Positions 12,265-23,459 of a stretch of 64,000 nucleotides of DNA are shown piece by piece (position 1 is the first letter of the stretch; every line of letters starts with the position of its first letter). The stretch comes from Cenococcum geophilum 1.58 (Eukaryota > Ascomycota > Dothideomycetes > Gloniales > Gloniaceae). The translations under genes and the position numbers were made by a program. The stretch spans positions 558,001 to 622,000 of the forward strand of contig KV748181.1 of NCBI GenBank assembly GCA_001692895.1, written 5' to 3'. Below the pieces are notes generated by a model. That model saw nothing but the letters and a program-made list of their open reading frames with translations, made no database searches and was not told where the DNA came from.

Positions 12265-13125
12265 GATTAGAGGTCCTAACCTCTACTAAAATACTTAATA
12301 TCCCTAATAAGGGCCAGAATATCATCAGCGAAAACGGAGATATTCCACTATAAGTTAACAAGATCTTAGGTCCGTATAGCTTGACAAAGGAGTATCTAAG
12401 CTCTTAATACAATATTTTAAGAGAAGACACGATTAAACCGTTAAGAGAGGTAGTAGGTTAAATCAGAGTAGACCCTTTTAGTTTGCCGGAATCTGGATAT
12501 AGTAATAGAGTCGGTATATATAAATAGGTAAGTATGCTACAATTCCAAAGTAGTTATCCCCTAACATCTACGAGGTCTATATTAGCTCAGTAATATTTTC
12601 ACCTTAAGGGCTAGTAATCTGCGTGGCGTTCTCACTCAAGAGAGTAAGGAAGATAATTTATTAGGATTAGTTAAAAAGACTAGTCACTAGGTCTCTAGTT
12701 ACTTTAACTCCTAAGACTAACAATTTTCGAACAAAATATATACTCGCGACAGTGGCGGTGAGACTATTAGCCGTATTAGAACAGAATCCCCTAGAGGTTA
12801 ACTTATTCTTTAAAACCTAAAGAGATTAAGATTAACTTATCCGTATTATAGACGATGGTTAAGGAACAAACTGGATTTTACAAAGTTAGTTACTATACTA
12901 TATTAGCATTACAAAAGCTAACGAGAGAGCTATAAGTGTGTAATATTTTCTAAATAAGAAGATATCTAACTATTAATAGATTCCCGTTATTAGAATACCT
13001 TATTTAAGTTTAATAGAATGTTAAAGTACTATAATATGTTATAAATAGGCCTTATACAGATCTTAGTTTAATTATAGCTATTAAGGATGCTTCCTTATTT
13101 AAAAATATTTTACATTTTTAAAAAC
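12265..13125 (+). repeat. Repeat R1, copy 1 (coding-like, inverted relative to 33640-34476)
   Basis: This stretch aligns over its length with the reverse complement of 33640-34476. Both copies start at an ATTRGAGGTCC boundary with a small GAGGTCC..CCTC palindrome. Differences are almost all transitions. In the plus sense of this copy a protein-like frame is visible in the second half, roughly the part matching 33700-34080 of the other copy, including K-E-Q-T-K-F-H and H-T-I-L-A-L-Q-K groups. The product is not recognised. It is either part of an unidentified transposable element or a gene fragment carried by one. Confidence 0.7.
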
Positions 13126-13494
13126 TGGTTAGATATAACTACTATAGGGCTTAATAAATCTTAAGCCACTGTACTAAAACAAGTTCTTATAAAGCGTCTT
13201 GCAATAATTTAAAACCCTCTAAACACTAGTAAAATATAGCTTTAAAGGCGTTACTTAGTAATATAACAATAGGAGATCCCCTATTATTGTCACATGTTAT
13301 ACAGACTATGTACTAAACTAGTTATTTAGGTATATTACTTAAAGTAATATACTTTATAAAATTTCCTAGTACTTCTAACCGTCTTAATACTATCGCTTAT
13401 ACGGATAGACGATATTACACTGCATTAGGCGCCAGGGCCGTAAGAGTAAAAAGAAAAGAAAGCGTTAGGGCTCCCGCTTTTTATATCTTATATT
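13126..13494. other. Non-coding stretch with a hairpin
   Basis: No gene is seen. A perfect short inverted repeat, CAATAGG.GATC.CCTATTATTG, lies at about 13266-13288. A second one, TATATTACTT/AAGTAATATA, lies near 13331-13352. Their role is unknown. Confidence 0.45.
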
Positions 13495-13735
13495 TTAATT
13501 TTTTATATTATCTTATATTATCCTACCATTGTCCTGCCATTGTGTCATATTGTCCTATATTGTCCTACTATTGTCCTACCATTGTGTTATATTGTCCTAT
13601 TATCGCCCTATTATTATGTTATATTATCCTACCATTATCCTGCCATTATATCACATTGTCCTATTATTGTCCTGCCATTATATTATATTGTCCTATTATT
13701 GTCTCATATTATCCTACTATTATCTCAGTACTGCT
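13495..13735. repeat. Degenerate minisatellite, ATTGTCCTACC-type units
   Basis: Repeated 9-15-bp units (attgtcctacc, attgtcctgcc, attgtgttat) are arranged in a loose higher-order pattern. Three overlapping plus-strand open frames span it in all phases, which shows they come from repetition and not from coding. Confidence 0.85.
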
Positions 13736-13994
13736 ATATACTTTTTACTATTTACTAAGATTATGGTTGTAGGTATTTGTCGGCCAGAATCCGGGCAGTA
13801 ACTCTTAGCAGTAATTTTACTACCCAAATCTCTTATAGATTAATTAATTGGCGTAAAGCCGTTATATCGTAGTAAAGCCATATCTAAGCAATCTATATTA
13901 TAATCCTTAGCATAGTATTACATATAGAAATATTCAATCATAAGATTTAGGAAGGTGTTTATATTTTAATTAAATTTATAAGACTATAACTAAG

Positions 13995-14060
13995 GGCCTT
14001 TGCGGCGCAGTGGTATGGTAAGTCCTACAATCGCTTTAGTTTAGGGTTGCTTAGTCACTA
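13995..14060 (+). other. tRNA-like SINE head (A box visible)
   Basis: The sequence GCGGCGCAGTGGTATGGTA near 14002 matches a tRNA 5' half with an A box. A clear B box and a foldable cloverleaf are not evident, so this is a pseudo-tRNA and not a working gene. Confidence 0.5.
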
Positions 14061-14487
14061 TAGGAAAGTCGTAATACTTAGCGTAGTATTAAACTTAAGG
14101 TGCCTCGCCACTGCAGTAGCAGAGACATAGTAGATTAACTACTCACTAAAATATAGCGCGCCCCCATTGCTATAGTAGCCACTACAGTAACAGAGATACC
14201 CCATATTTATAAATTTAGATTCTATATACGGTATAGCTTGCGAATTTAACGCTTGCCGATCTGGAGGAGCTTTTAAATTAGAAAGTCGCTAGATTAACTA
14301 AACGATTACATTAAAATTAGATTTAAGCTTTAGATCGGATATATTCTAGGGCCTTTAAATTCAATCTAAAGTCGCAACCGAACGTTCCCTAAGATTTAAT
14401 GCAGGGATCTCTCCCTAAGGATCTAGTTTAATTATAAGATTTAAGAAGGGGTTATAATTTAGTTAAATTTATAAGATTACATTCCAA

Positions 14488-14560
14488 AGTCCTTGTGGCG
14501 TAGTAGTATAGTACGTTCTACCTCTTACTATAATTTAGAGCTAGCCTAATGTAATTAAAA
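14488..14560 (+). other. tRNA-like SINE head, second copy
   Basis: GTCCTTGTGGCGTAGTAGTA near 14489 is the same head as at 13995 and 32765, with RIP-type transitions. It follows the same TTATAATTTAGTTAAATTTATAAG-type leader. Confidence 0.5.
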
Positions 14561-14724
14561 CTTAACGTGGAAGAGCCGACCTGCTTAGTATATAGTGCTA
14601 AGATTTCGTTAAATATATAACTTTAGGCGTTGCGAGACACATATAAAAATATAAGCTTAATTTAGAGCCTTACTAACGCCTAATTTAATAGGAAACGACC
14701 TTCTTTTTTAATATTTTTAATGTG

Positions 14725-14803
14725 CGATAAGTGGGAATCGAATCCACGACGCCTGGGAGTCGAACTCGCGACGTCCAATTGCCCAATCTGGCTAGGAGGC
14801 TCG
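14725..14803 (-). other. tRNA-derived segment on the minus strand, two B-box motifs
   Basis: Read on the minus strand, the segment has an A-box-like TAGCCAGATTGGGCA (about 14780-14794). It is followed by two B-box-like motifs, GAGTTCGACTCCC and GGATTCGATTCCC. The anticodon arm is missing or rearranged, so it is a tRNA-derived relic. A related segment with one B box, GGTTCAATTCCC, is at 33004-33052. Confidence 0.6.
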
Positions 14804-15168
14804 GCGGCGATATAATAGGGCTCGATGACGTAATAAGACTCGACGATGCAATGAGGCTTAACAATACAATGAGGCTCGACAATGCAATGAGGCTTAACGA
14901 TGCAATGAGGCTTAACAATACAATGAGGCTCGACAATGTAATAAGGCTTAATAATGCAATGAGGCTTAACAATGCAATGAGGCTTAATAATATAATAAGG
15001 CTCGGCGACGTGATAAGGCTTAACGGCGATGTAATAAGACTCGGCAACGTAATAAGGCTCAATAATATAATAAGGCTCGGCGACATAATAAGGCTCGGCG
15101 GCAATACAATAAAACTTAATAATGTAATAAGTCTTAGCGACGTAATAAGGCTCAGGGCCGGGCAATAA
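14795..15168. repeat. 18-bp minisatellite, about 20 units
   Basis: Units are of the form GAGGCTYRRCRATGCAAT in 18-bp register, with a few 21-bp variants. The period is a multiple of three, so long open frames appear on both strands (14680-15165 minus; 14731-15168 plus). They reflect the repeat and I do not count them as genes. Confidence 0.93.
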
Positions 15169-15689
15169 GGGGAAGATTTAAGGTTACTTAGTTACTTTAA
15201 TGCCTAATAGCAAAATCCAATAGTATAGTACTGCTATTAAGGTGTTCTAATACGGATAGGCTATATAAAGGTTTCGTCCGTAATATATCTAACATATCCC
15301 AAAAGTCTGCCTTTCGCTTGTCTTTAAGGTCAAATTTCTAGCCTATAATAAATTAAATATTATAGTTGGTAAGAGCACGACAAATAATAGTATATTTTAC
15401 CCTGTCGTTCTTAAAACCGTTAAATATAAAGTAGTAGGTAGTCCATTAACTTATGTCTATTAATGCCGGCTAATAAAGTGCCTTTAAAACATACTAATAT
15501 CGATAATAGCCCTTTTATTTACAGTATGACAGGCTTAATAGCAACGGGGTTTTAGTCCTTATAATTAAGTATATTTATCTAATAAAGCTAGGTTTGCTAA
15601 TTATTCCAGTCAGCATTATATTATAGGTTAATTCAATATCTTACACCTATAAAAAAAAGCAGGAGGTAGATTAAATAGAATAATTAGGG
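15169..15689. other. Stretch without a recognised gene
   Basis: AT-rich, RIP-altered sequence. I see no coherent coding frame and no repeat with a partner elsewhere in the window. Confidence 0.4.
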
Positions 15690-15835
15690 TACGCTTTTCT
15701 TCGCTATTAGGAATTTTATATAAATATTATATAGCGTACGGGTAGAAGCTAGTGGTTATTAAGACATTATAGGTAGTAGTAAAAAGTTTTTACACGGGAT
15801 AGTGAGATCTTAAAAACCACCACTAACGGTTCCCC
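15690..15835 (+). repeat. Repeat R2, copy 1 (inverted relative to about 32400-32545)
   Basis: The core from the TAGCGTACGGGTAGAA motif through GGTAGTAGTAAAAAGTTTT and ATCTTAAAAACCACCACTAA to the poly-C end matches the reverse complement of 32400-32545. Differences are mostly transitions. No coding function is recognised. Its distance from R1, with the SINE-like unit between, is mirrored at the other locus. Confidence 0.7.
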
Positions 15836-16196
15836 CTTATAGTAGACAACTACGTATATACGCTATAACTATGCAATTGGCAGACAAAAGCGGTAGTTAT
15901 AAACATCAGTTTATCTATTCTAATGCCCTCTTGCTTCTTATAATAATTCAAAATATAGAGGGAGCTTTTAGTTACAGGAGGATCCTTTTACATACCGATT
16001 AGGCTTTTAGAATAATAAAGATGGCATATATACATAGTCTATTAGTAAAGAGAATACACCTTAATAGGAATTATTAATATATATCTAGGAACGAGAGTTA
16101 GTAGGGTTATAGGCTAGATAACTTAACAGGTATTAAGGTAGTTAGTAACCGGAGTAATATTAATCCGAACCAAATTTAAACTTTCTAGTTAATATA

Positions 16197-16562
16197 TTAG
16201 CCACCCAGTTAAGCTACTTAGTTAAGCTACCAAAATACACTACTAACTTTAGCCATTTATAACTCTACCCCTATTAAAGACATTTAAATAAAAGCTTAAA
16301 TATAGCTGCTTATATATAAAATTATTCAATTTATAATATTTTTAAAAAAGTATTATATTATTAATTCTATTTATTGCCTAATTCGGTTCCTTTTAGGTCT
16401 ATATAGGCTTTTATTAAGTATTTATTAGCTTAAATATATATAATACTTTTTTTAAATATTATAAATAGAATGCCTCTATATATAAGCAGCTATATTTAAA
16501 TTTTTATTTAAATCTTTAATAGGGGTAGCTTAACCAGGTGGCTGGCTTAACTAGGTGGCTAA
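16197..16562. mobile_element. MITE, 366 bp, TA target duplication
   Basis: The two halves are long inverted repeats. The left end is TTAGCCACCCAGTTAAGC and the right end reads AACTAGGTGGCTAA. The inner part of each arm holds CCCCTATTAAAGA, TTAAATATAGCTGCTTATAT and AAAAAAGTATTATAT in opposite orientation. TA flanks both ends (16195-16196 and 16563-16564), as expected for the Tc1/mariner superfamily. The left arm has about 35 extra bases. There is no coding capacity. Confidence 0.85.
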
Positions 16563-16739
16563 TACGTTATATAGTAGTTAACACTAAGATAATATATTAT
16601 AAAATATTAAACAGTTATATATTGTCTATATATATATATATTATACTAAGACACACTCTTATTACAGGGGATCGCTACTCCAACTGCACCAGTTACGCTA
16701 TTTCTATTATATTATCATCAGCCTACTAAGTAGGTTGGG

Positions 16740-19584
16740 TTTCAAATACCTCATAAAACTTATTAATCATTATTCTTTTAGTTATTATACGCCTCGTTAA
16801 TATAATTATATTAATCGGGTTCCACTTATCTATACTATACGTTGTTAACACAGTAACTACTAGCGCTAACTGTCTAGATCTAGCAGCTCGGCCAAACACT
16901 TACACCTTTATATCTACCATTGTCGCCAGTTTAAGCAGATGGACTCTATACGTAAAGACTAAATTTAAACCCTCTCCTCTAACCCTTTGGTTAATAATAA
17001 GAAACTAGACTATATTATTCTAGTAAGGACCGCCTATTAGAATACAAAACGCTTCGCAAATATCCTCCTAGTCTTTTAGGAATGTCCTAGACTCCATCTA
17101 GTAAATAGTTAAATATTTAGACTGGCCAAGCCTTCTATAAAAATACTATATTATACTATTAGTAACAGTTTACCACTAGTTTAATAGTTAACTTATAAGG
17201 CGTAATAGCGTATACGCCGCTAGTTCGTAACTGCTAAACAGTAGTCTCTTATTAGGATTCCTTTTAAGTACTTTATTAACGTATTTTATAATTTACTTTA
17301 GTTTCCCAGAGTTAGTAATTATACTCCAATTCTTCTAAAGCGGATTCTCGTCTAAAGGTTTATCCCATTTTTCGCTATAAAACTTGTTAACTGTCCACCC
17401 CAGCTTTATTCTAGCTTTTGTTTTATCCTTCCACCACATATCCTACTACTTATCTCCTACCTTAGCTAGGCCTAAAAAGATAGCAAATTTTTTTAATAAG
17501 CGGCCGGCTCCCTCTAGAAATTAATCTATATTAAAGACAGGTTCCTCTCCTTTTCTTCCTTTAGCTTTCCAGTGTTTAAAAGCTTTATTTAGGTATTTAA
17601 AAGCATTTAGGGATACTCTACGCCAGAGCTTCTCGATATACGGTTTAAATATTAAATTATTCGTTACATAGCAGTCTTAGTAGACAACCAGTAGTAGCTT
17701 ATTAATTACCCTCCTATTAAACCATTGGTCTTCCCCCATCCTGCGCATAATTAAGATCTTTACAATTAAAGAGGAGCATTCTTTAAAGCCCGTAATAACC
17801 TTATTCGGAAAAAAAGAGCAATTAGCTGCTCCTAGCTTTTTATATTTAATTAACGCTTCAATATTATAATTATTAATTAATTTTGTAGATAGGAAATCCG
17901 TCCAATTAGGGGCCCTAAAAATTTCCAAGGCGGGAATTAGACTTGTAAAACCTTCGCTAGTTAGCGTACCGGAAGTAAACACTATTAAAGGTCGAAAGGT
18001 ATAGTAGGTTATTTTACTATTGCCGTCCTTATAAGACTAGCCCGGGTGTTAGAAGCGAGGAAATACTACTTAATCATTATACACTTATTTGGCTATTTTT
18101 ATCAGATAACCTATCTCTAACCTATCTATATAGAACTTATTAGCAAGAATCCCACTAATAATATAACAAGGACCACCGTCTCCATAGAGATTAAAAATAG
18201 TCTTATACTGTCCCTAAGCGGTCTAGGTTGTTACCTAAGTTTATAAGGTCGTAATTATAAGATATAAAGCTGATTTTAGGTCCGTTTTCCACCAGACCAT
18301 ATTACCTTCTCTTTCACATTTTATAGGTTTAAGAATGTCTTTATCTTTATCCGTAAAATTATACTTCTTTATACTAGACCTAATAAAAGCCGAATAGCGT
18401 ATGTAGACTTGTAGTTTACCTCTAAGAATAAAATCATTTAGTTCTAAGGTCTTAAACTATAATTTGACGTCTTTAACCGCTTAGGGTAGTAGATTCTATC
18501 TAGTAATATATATAGTTGGTCCTACTAGCCGGTTAAGGAATTTTCTAGCAATACTTCCCTTAATATAACAGCACTATAGCATGCCATCTATTTGACTCGA
18601 GTATTGGGCGTTAGGCGGCTATAGGTGTTTATCTATACTAGGGGCAAGGTAAAGACTTTTATCTCTACCTTTTTAATTTTTCTAATTAAGCTAGTTAAGG
18701 TTAATCTTAGTTATTAACACGCTAGTATACTAGATTAAAAGCATTTAAAGTGTCTTACCTAAACCCATTGTATCTGCAAGAAAGGTCTTACCTAGGGTTA
18801 TATAATTCTAAAGAGTATAGGTAACACTAAGCAGCTAATATATCTATATAGCTTTACCCTTTTTTATACCGTGTAAGTGGAAGGTTACGTCTTAAAAAGT
18901 ATTGTGAATAGTTAACGGAAATAAGAGGAACTGCAGCGCCTTTACCTATAATATTGGGTTAATATATGCTTCTCGCACGTCCTTTAGGTAGTTAACTTCC
19001 TAATTAACCTCCTTAATTTTATCCTCGTGCTTATCTTCTAGTTCTTTATCAGTCGAAATAGGGTTAATTAAGGCATTAAAGTGGCGGCGCTCCCATATAC
19101 GGTTAAGATTAATTTCCCCAATACAAACTAGGTTAGGGTTATTATTTATATCCTTATATAATGTATTAATAAACATTTTACGATTAGACTTTAGCTATTT
19201 ATTATACTATCCTTTTATCTTATCCTATGGCATTATTTTAAATATTTACACTTTATCCAGATCTACGCCTTTTAAGAGCTCTAATTTATCCAGTAGGGGC
19301 TGGTCTTTACTACTATGGGTCCAGCTATAAGCAGTTTTAGTTATAGCCGGCCGTACGGCTAATGATGCACTAGTAGGTATAGGTGGCGTAGACTTTAGGG
19401 TTAACGTAAGCTTTGGATTTGACTGCTTAGGTATAGGTGACGTAAACTCTAGGCTTAACTACTTGTAACTAGTTTAACCCAAAGTAGGTATACCTATTCT
19501 TCTCCTAGTCGGCACCAGCTATATAATATTAGGGTTAGAGTTAGACTCGGAATTACCCTTATTAAATCTTATATCTATAAACAT
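16740..19584 (-). pseudogene. SNF2-type DNA-dependent ATPase, RIP-inactivated
   Basis: The minus strand encodes an SNF2/Rad54-like helicase relic. The likely start is the ATG at 19584-19582, opening a serine/proline-rich N-terminal region to about 19300. Around 18790-18741 is a well preserved Walker A block, ADTMGLGKT, preceded by an LGKTF echo. Later come a linker and a basic region that is open for 101 codons at 17982-17677. A C-terminal helicase-like block (LLFSSYELAAYAIT, about 17260-17220) marks the second RecA-like domain. At about 2.8 kb the length fits a protein of about 900 residues. Many TAA and TAG codons sit where glutamine or tryptophan is expected. Such proteins remodel or translocate on DNA in the nucleus. 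The role here is unknown, but a second SNF2 family occurs twice in element C. Confidence 0.75.
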
Positions 19585-19639
19585 ACGTTAGATAAATCTA
19601 TATAATATTATACAATCTTATATAAATTATAAAGTCTCT

Positions 19640-20485
19640 TACGCTTTATAATCCGATTAGGATCTTTAACTCTAATTATAATTATATTAAGTCCGGCCTT
19701 CTTCGCAGAAAGTACCGTAAATGCTAGGTTTATGTGGTTGAGAATTAGTATACTAGTGGTTAGATCTACTATAGTCTAGCTATCCCTATATTTATCTGCT
19801 AAGAAGTTTCCACTTATTACGGCCTGCAGCTTATCATATCCACAGTAATATACATTAATTTTTTCTAAAGAATTAGATACTTATACTTAGTTTTTAATGC
19901 AAATCCGTATAAAATGGGGGCCCTATTTAATGGCCGTTTATCTAAGTAGCTATATACAGCAAAGCTCATTTTATAAAATGGTGTAGGTATAGTATTTAGC
20001 TATTATAGGACATTAATAGATAGACCACTAAGCACCTAGGCAGCCTTAGAGGTTGCCCTTAATTTAGATAAGTTAATAAACTGCTCTCTAGAAGATAAGG
20101 CGCTATGCTTTTAAATAACATTAGCCATTGTAACCTCTACGCCTTTACGTCTATTAGTCGTTACGTGTTGCTATATAGATTTTTTAGTAGTAATAGTAAA
20201 AGCTTTAAACTCTAATAGTAGATCGGATCTCTTAAATATGTGCCTATACTTAGTGTTAAGAAGGTTAAAGACTATATACTTAACTCCATTTTATACAGGC
20301 CCAGACGCTAGTAACCTACCGCTAAATGCTTTATTAATTTCGCTAGCATAGTATTAAAGGATTTCTTTATATATTTTTTCGTTAATCGTAAGTCCTTACT
20401 ACAGCTTTAGACCACTTATTTGCGATAAGTTCTTATTAGTCGCAGTAGTTAAATACCAACTAGATTCTAAGTGTAGCGCCGCTAT
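19640..20485 (-). pseudogene. Coding relic, unknown protein, upstream of the SNF2 gene
   Basis: A coherent minus-strand frame runs from about 20480 to 19680, broken by RIP-type stops. It contains groups such as N-K-A-F-S-G-R-L, V-T-T-N-R-R-K-G-V-E-V and H-S-A-L-S-S-R-E-Q-F. I do not recognise it. It ends just before the start proposed for the SNF2 gene on the same strand, so the two may have been neighbours in one element or exons of one gene. Confidence 0.5.
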
Positions 20486-20699
20486 TATAGTTAGGAACCC
20501 TATATACTTATAAGTAGGTAAAAGCTTTATACAGAATAGTACGGAGTAACTTATAAAGATAATGGAGCGGATAATATATTAGACAATTAGCAATAATCTA
20601 ATAAGATAATCCTAATAGTTATAATAAGAAGGTATGCTAATAGTATTAACTTAAGACAATAGCGTATGCTAATAAGAGCGATATAAGAGTAATATAAGG

Positions 20700-20800
20700 A
20701 ATAGAATAGAATGTAAGTCTTAATGCGAGAAGTAGGATAAGATGTAAGCTTTAATATAGGCAGTAGAATAAAATGTAAGACTTAGAGTAAGAAACGGAAC
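20700..20800. repeat. 31-bp imperfect tandem repeat, 3 units
   Basis: The motif ATGTAAG recurs at about 20711, 20742 and 20773 within similar 31-bp units (…AATAAGATGTAAGCTTTAAT…). The wider 20490-21090 stretch is purine-rich with many ATAAG words and shows no gene. Confidence 0.65.
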
Positions 20801-21094
20801 GAAAGGTGTATGGCGAGATGAGATATAAGATTTGCGCTGCTAACTAAGTAAATAAAATTACAAGATGTAAATAGTAAGGCATATAAAAATAAGTATAACC
20901 CGTAGTAGAAGCCTCGGAACGTCATTATTACATACATTATATAGGAAGCCAAAGAGTTATAAACAGGATAATAATGTCCTAATAGGTATACTTAAGCAAC
21001 TAGACTAGATATATAACAATAAGAGAGCTAATAATTCTATTCTTCGTGTTATAACTAGTTAATAAAGCAGCTCTGGAGAGGTGGGGGAACAAGT

Positions 21095-21400
21095 TTAGGA
21101 CAATTTAAGATATTAAAAAATGTCCAAGATTATACGAAAAAGTGAAATACAATATGGCATTTTATTCCATAAGTGTAAGGTAAGATAAAATGCATAGTAG
21201 AGAGAGGTAAGGAGATGATCTAAGACATTATAAAAGGTCTAAGATTGTACGAAAAAAGTGAAATATAATATAGTATTTTATCCCACAAATGCAAGATAAG
21301 GTAAAGTGCATAGTAGAAAGAGGTAGGGGGATAATCTAAGACATTATAAAAAGTCTAAGATTATACAAAACAAAGTGAAATATAATATAGTATTTTATCC
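21095..21400. repeat. 115-bp tandem repeat, about 2.6 units
   Basis: The CTAAGATTRTACRAAAMAAGTG motif recurs near 21124, 21239 and 21355, giving a period of 115-116 bp. Each unit includes ATATAGTATTTTATCC and GTGCATAGTAGA. Differences are mainly transitions. Confidence 0.88.
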
Positions 21401-21949
21401 TTTGGGATGCCCTTTCACCTAAAGTATAACCTATTTTTAAGCTATGTTACTAATAAAGCAATTTTTTTAGGTAAGCTATTACGTCTACTGTATAGGCAAC
21501 CCAAAACTAGTATCCTAGATCCTACTTATAGCTACTATGCTTTATATTAAAGATATTTACTAGACTTATTTATATATAGGTCCCGTAGTCCGAATTGTAT
21601 ATTAAGCCATTTATAACACAGCTATTGTTACTCTAGCCCTATAACACCATACTCTTATTTACGCGCCTTTTTCTTCCATTTTTTGCTATTATTCGCTTAA
21701 TCTTTTAAACTTCTATAGCCGCCTAAACTAATACTATAGCCTCTTTGTCTTTAAAAACATAGCTATATTAAGCTTACCTTAGCCTTAATTTCTCTAAACG
21801 CATACTGCCTAGAAATATATCCTGCCTTATATAACTACTATAAGCTTTACCTATAATATAGCGTCTAGTGCCCTAGCGCGGAGCGGGCTCTCTTAAAAGC
21901 CGTATTATAATGCCTTTCAGAGACTAGATACCTAAAGCTTCTTTAACTA
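21401..21949. other. Stretch without a recognised gene
   Basis: Pyrimidine-rich, RIP-altered sequence. I find no convincing frame. Confidence 0.4.
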
Positions 21950-22440
21950 CTGTAAATGAGGGAGATGCTAATACGTAGATTAATGGTGGTATACTAGGTA
22001 GAGATGGCCCTAATCTTCGCGAGCTAAAGTGGGATGTTAAGGTTAAGCTAGCCGGTCTATAGGCTAACTTAAATAACCTATTCTTTTCTGCTAAATCATT
22101 TAAAGGGCTCTAACTGTATTTTAGCTCTCCGCACCCTAGTAGTGTATAGGCTCGTGCTAACATATCTGTTTAATAGGACGCTGAAGCGTAAGTATAACCG
22201 GCTTAATACCGAGTTTAAGGACTTAAAAGAGTCCAAAGCAGCCAAACTGGACACTAAAGCGCAAGTATAACCAGCTCGACACCAAGTTTAAGGACTTAAA
22301 AGAGTCCAAGGCAGCTAAACTAGACTCTAAAGCGCAAGTATAACCAGCTTAACACTAAGCTTAATACTAAGTTTAAGGACTTAAAGAGTCCAAAGCAGCC
22401 GAACTAGATACTGTAAACTAAAGACTTAATAGTACCTAAA
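21950..22440 (+). pseudogene. Coiled-coil protein relic with 73-bp repeats
   Basis: A plus-strand frame begins near 21955 (G-R-D-G-P-N-L-R-E-L-K-W) and passes into lysine/glutamate-rich heptad-like sequence of the type FKDLKESKAAKLD. The coding reading is carried by a 73-bp tandem unit at 22179-22400. Because 73 is not a multiple of three, the frame shifts from unit to unit, so the array postdates the gene. The following block (LDAVN..L..TQKPFI-like) is shared with 47190-47300, showing that both derive from one gene family. Coiled coils usually mediate self-association; the function is unknown. Confidence 0.5.
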
Positions 22441-23065
22441 AACCCTTTATCCGTCTAAATAATAATATACAGTATTCTTAGGCAATAGCTATAGGACCAT
22501 AGCTACGGCGAAGATATTATTTACTACCAGTATTATAGAGCCCGATAATATTAGCTATCCAGACCTACGGATTCCGTTATTTCTATATAAGCCGTAGTAA
22601 GAAAAAACGGAAGATTAAGGGTAGTGCTAATCGATTTAAGATAGCTAAATAAGTTAGTACTTGGAACTATAATATCTGGTCTTAGGTATATAGAGTTCTA
22701 ACTAATATCCAACTTAAGCTGCTGCCCGGAAGTCTCATATTTGTCATTAGGGTAACGCTAAAGGGCTAGGCTGGACGACGGGTATTAGCAACAATATAGA
22801 TAATTTAAAGCCCGCGAAGTAACTAAATAGAAAGCCCATATTTTGTAGGCTAACTACTTATCTTTAACGGCTTTCGAAAGTTTATTTCTAGAATTCCTTT
22901 TAACACCTCTAGTTTCCATTTCGGCTGCCTTAGATTCTTTTAAGTCCTTAAACTTAGTATTAAGCTAGTTATACTTGCGCTTTAGCGTCTAGTTTAGCTG
23001 CCTTAGACTCTTTTAAGTCTTTAAACTCGGTATTAAGCTAGTTATACTTATGCTTTAGCGTAACT
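22179..23065. repeat. 73-bp tandem arrays in inverted orientation
   Basis: An array at 22179-22430 (CTAAAGCGCAAGTATAACC…TTTAAGGACTTAAAAGAGTCC) is mirrored at about 22870-23065 by the same 73-bp unit in reverse complement. About 440 bp lie between, with a possible minus-strand coding-like stretch. Together they form a large inverted repeat just upstream of the Plavaka transposase. Confidence 0.8.
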
Positions 23066-23459
23066 AGTTCTAGCGAGAAAATAAAAGGTATACTTTTAGC
23101 AGCCATAAAGTTAAGCCACTTAGATTAAATACCAGCAATTAACCGTTAGTACTATAATACGCACTCTTTATACCTAGAAATAATACCATATTATTTAATA
23201 TATAATTAGCGATAATAAAGCGGAGCTATCTATAGTATTTTTATACCCCTAAGAGTTACGGCAGCCTTAACCGACACCTATAGTACTATAAAAGGCGGCT
23301 ACTTAGCCACTAACACGTCTATAAAAAAGCACGCAAAGAGAGATACAATACTCGCACATTTATTGCGGCCCGACTATTTACAATTCGCAATTAATTCCGC
23401 CGCTCTTACTAGTTAGATAACGCGCGATTATAACCGGACGGTATAAACACGGATACCAA

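Larger units (their letters stand above)
13920..15168 (+). mobile_element. SINE-like composite unit with tRNA-derived parts, copy 1
   Basis: The block shares its organisation with 32710-33171. The shared order is a TTTAAGAAGGGGTTATA leader, a plus-strand tRNA-like head, a spacer, a block ending in ACCTTCTTTTTTAAT, a minus-strand tRNA-like segment and an 18-bp minisatellite tail. Here the head occurs twice (about 13995 and 14488), so the unit is duplicated or two copies lie in tandem. RNA polymerase III promoter boxes can be recognised in the heads. No protein coding is seen. The family is not one I can name. Confidence 0.65.

Noticed and set aside
13529-13801. Three plus-strand open frames in different phases
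   Set aside because: They overlap in all phases over a pyrimidine-rich minisatellite.
13995-14060. Functional tRNA gene
   Set aside because: An A box is present but no full cloverleaf or clear B box at the right distance; the same head recurs in repeats, so it is a SINE-like relic.
14680-15168. Overlapping open frames on both strands as genes
   Set aside because: They lie in the 18-bp minisatellite, whose period keeps all phases free of stops on both strands.
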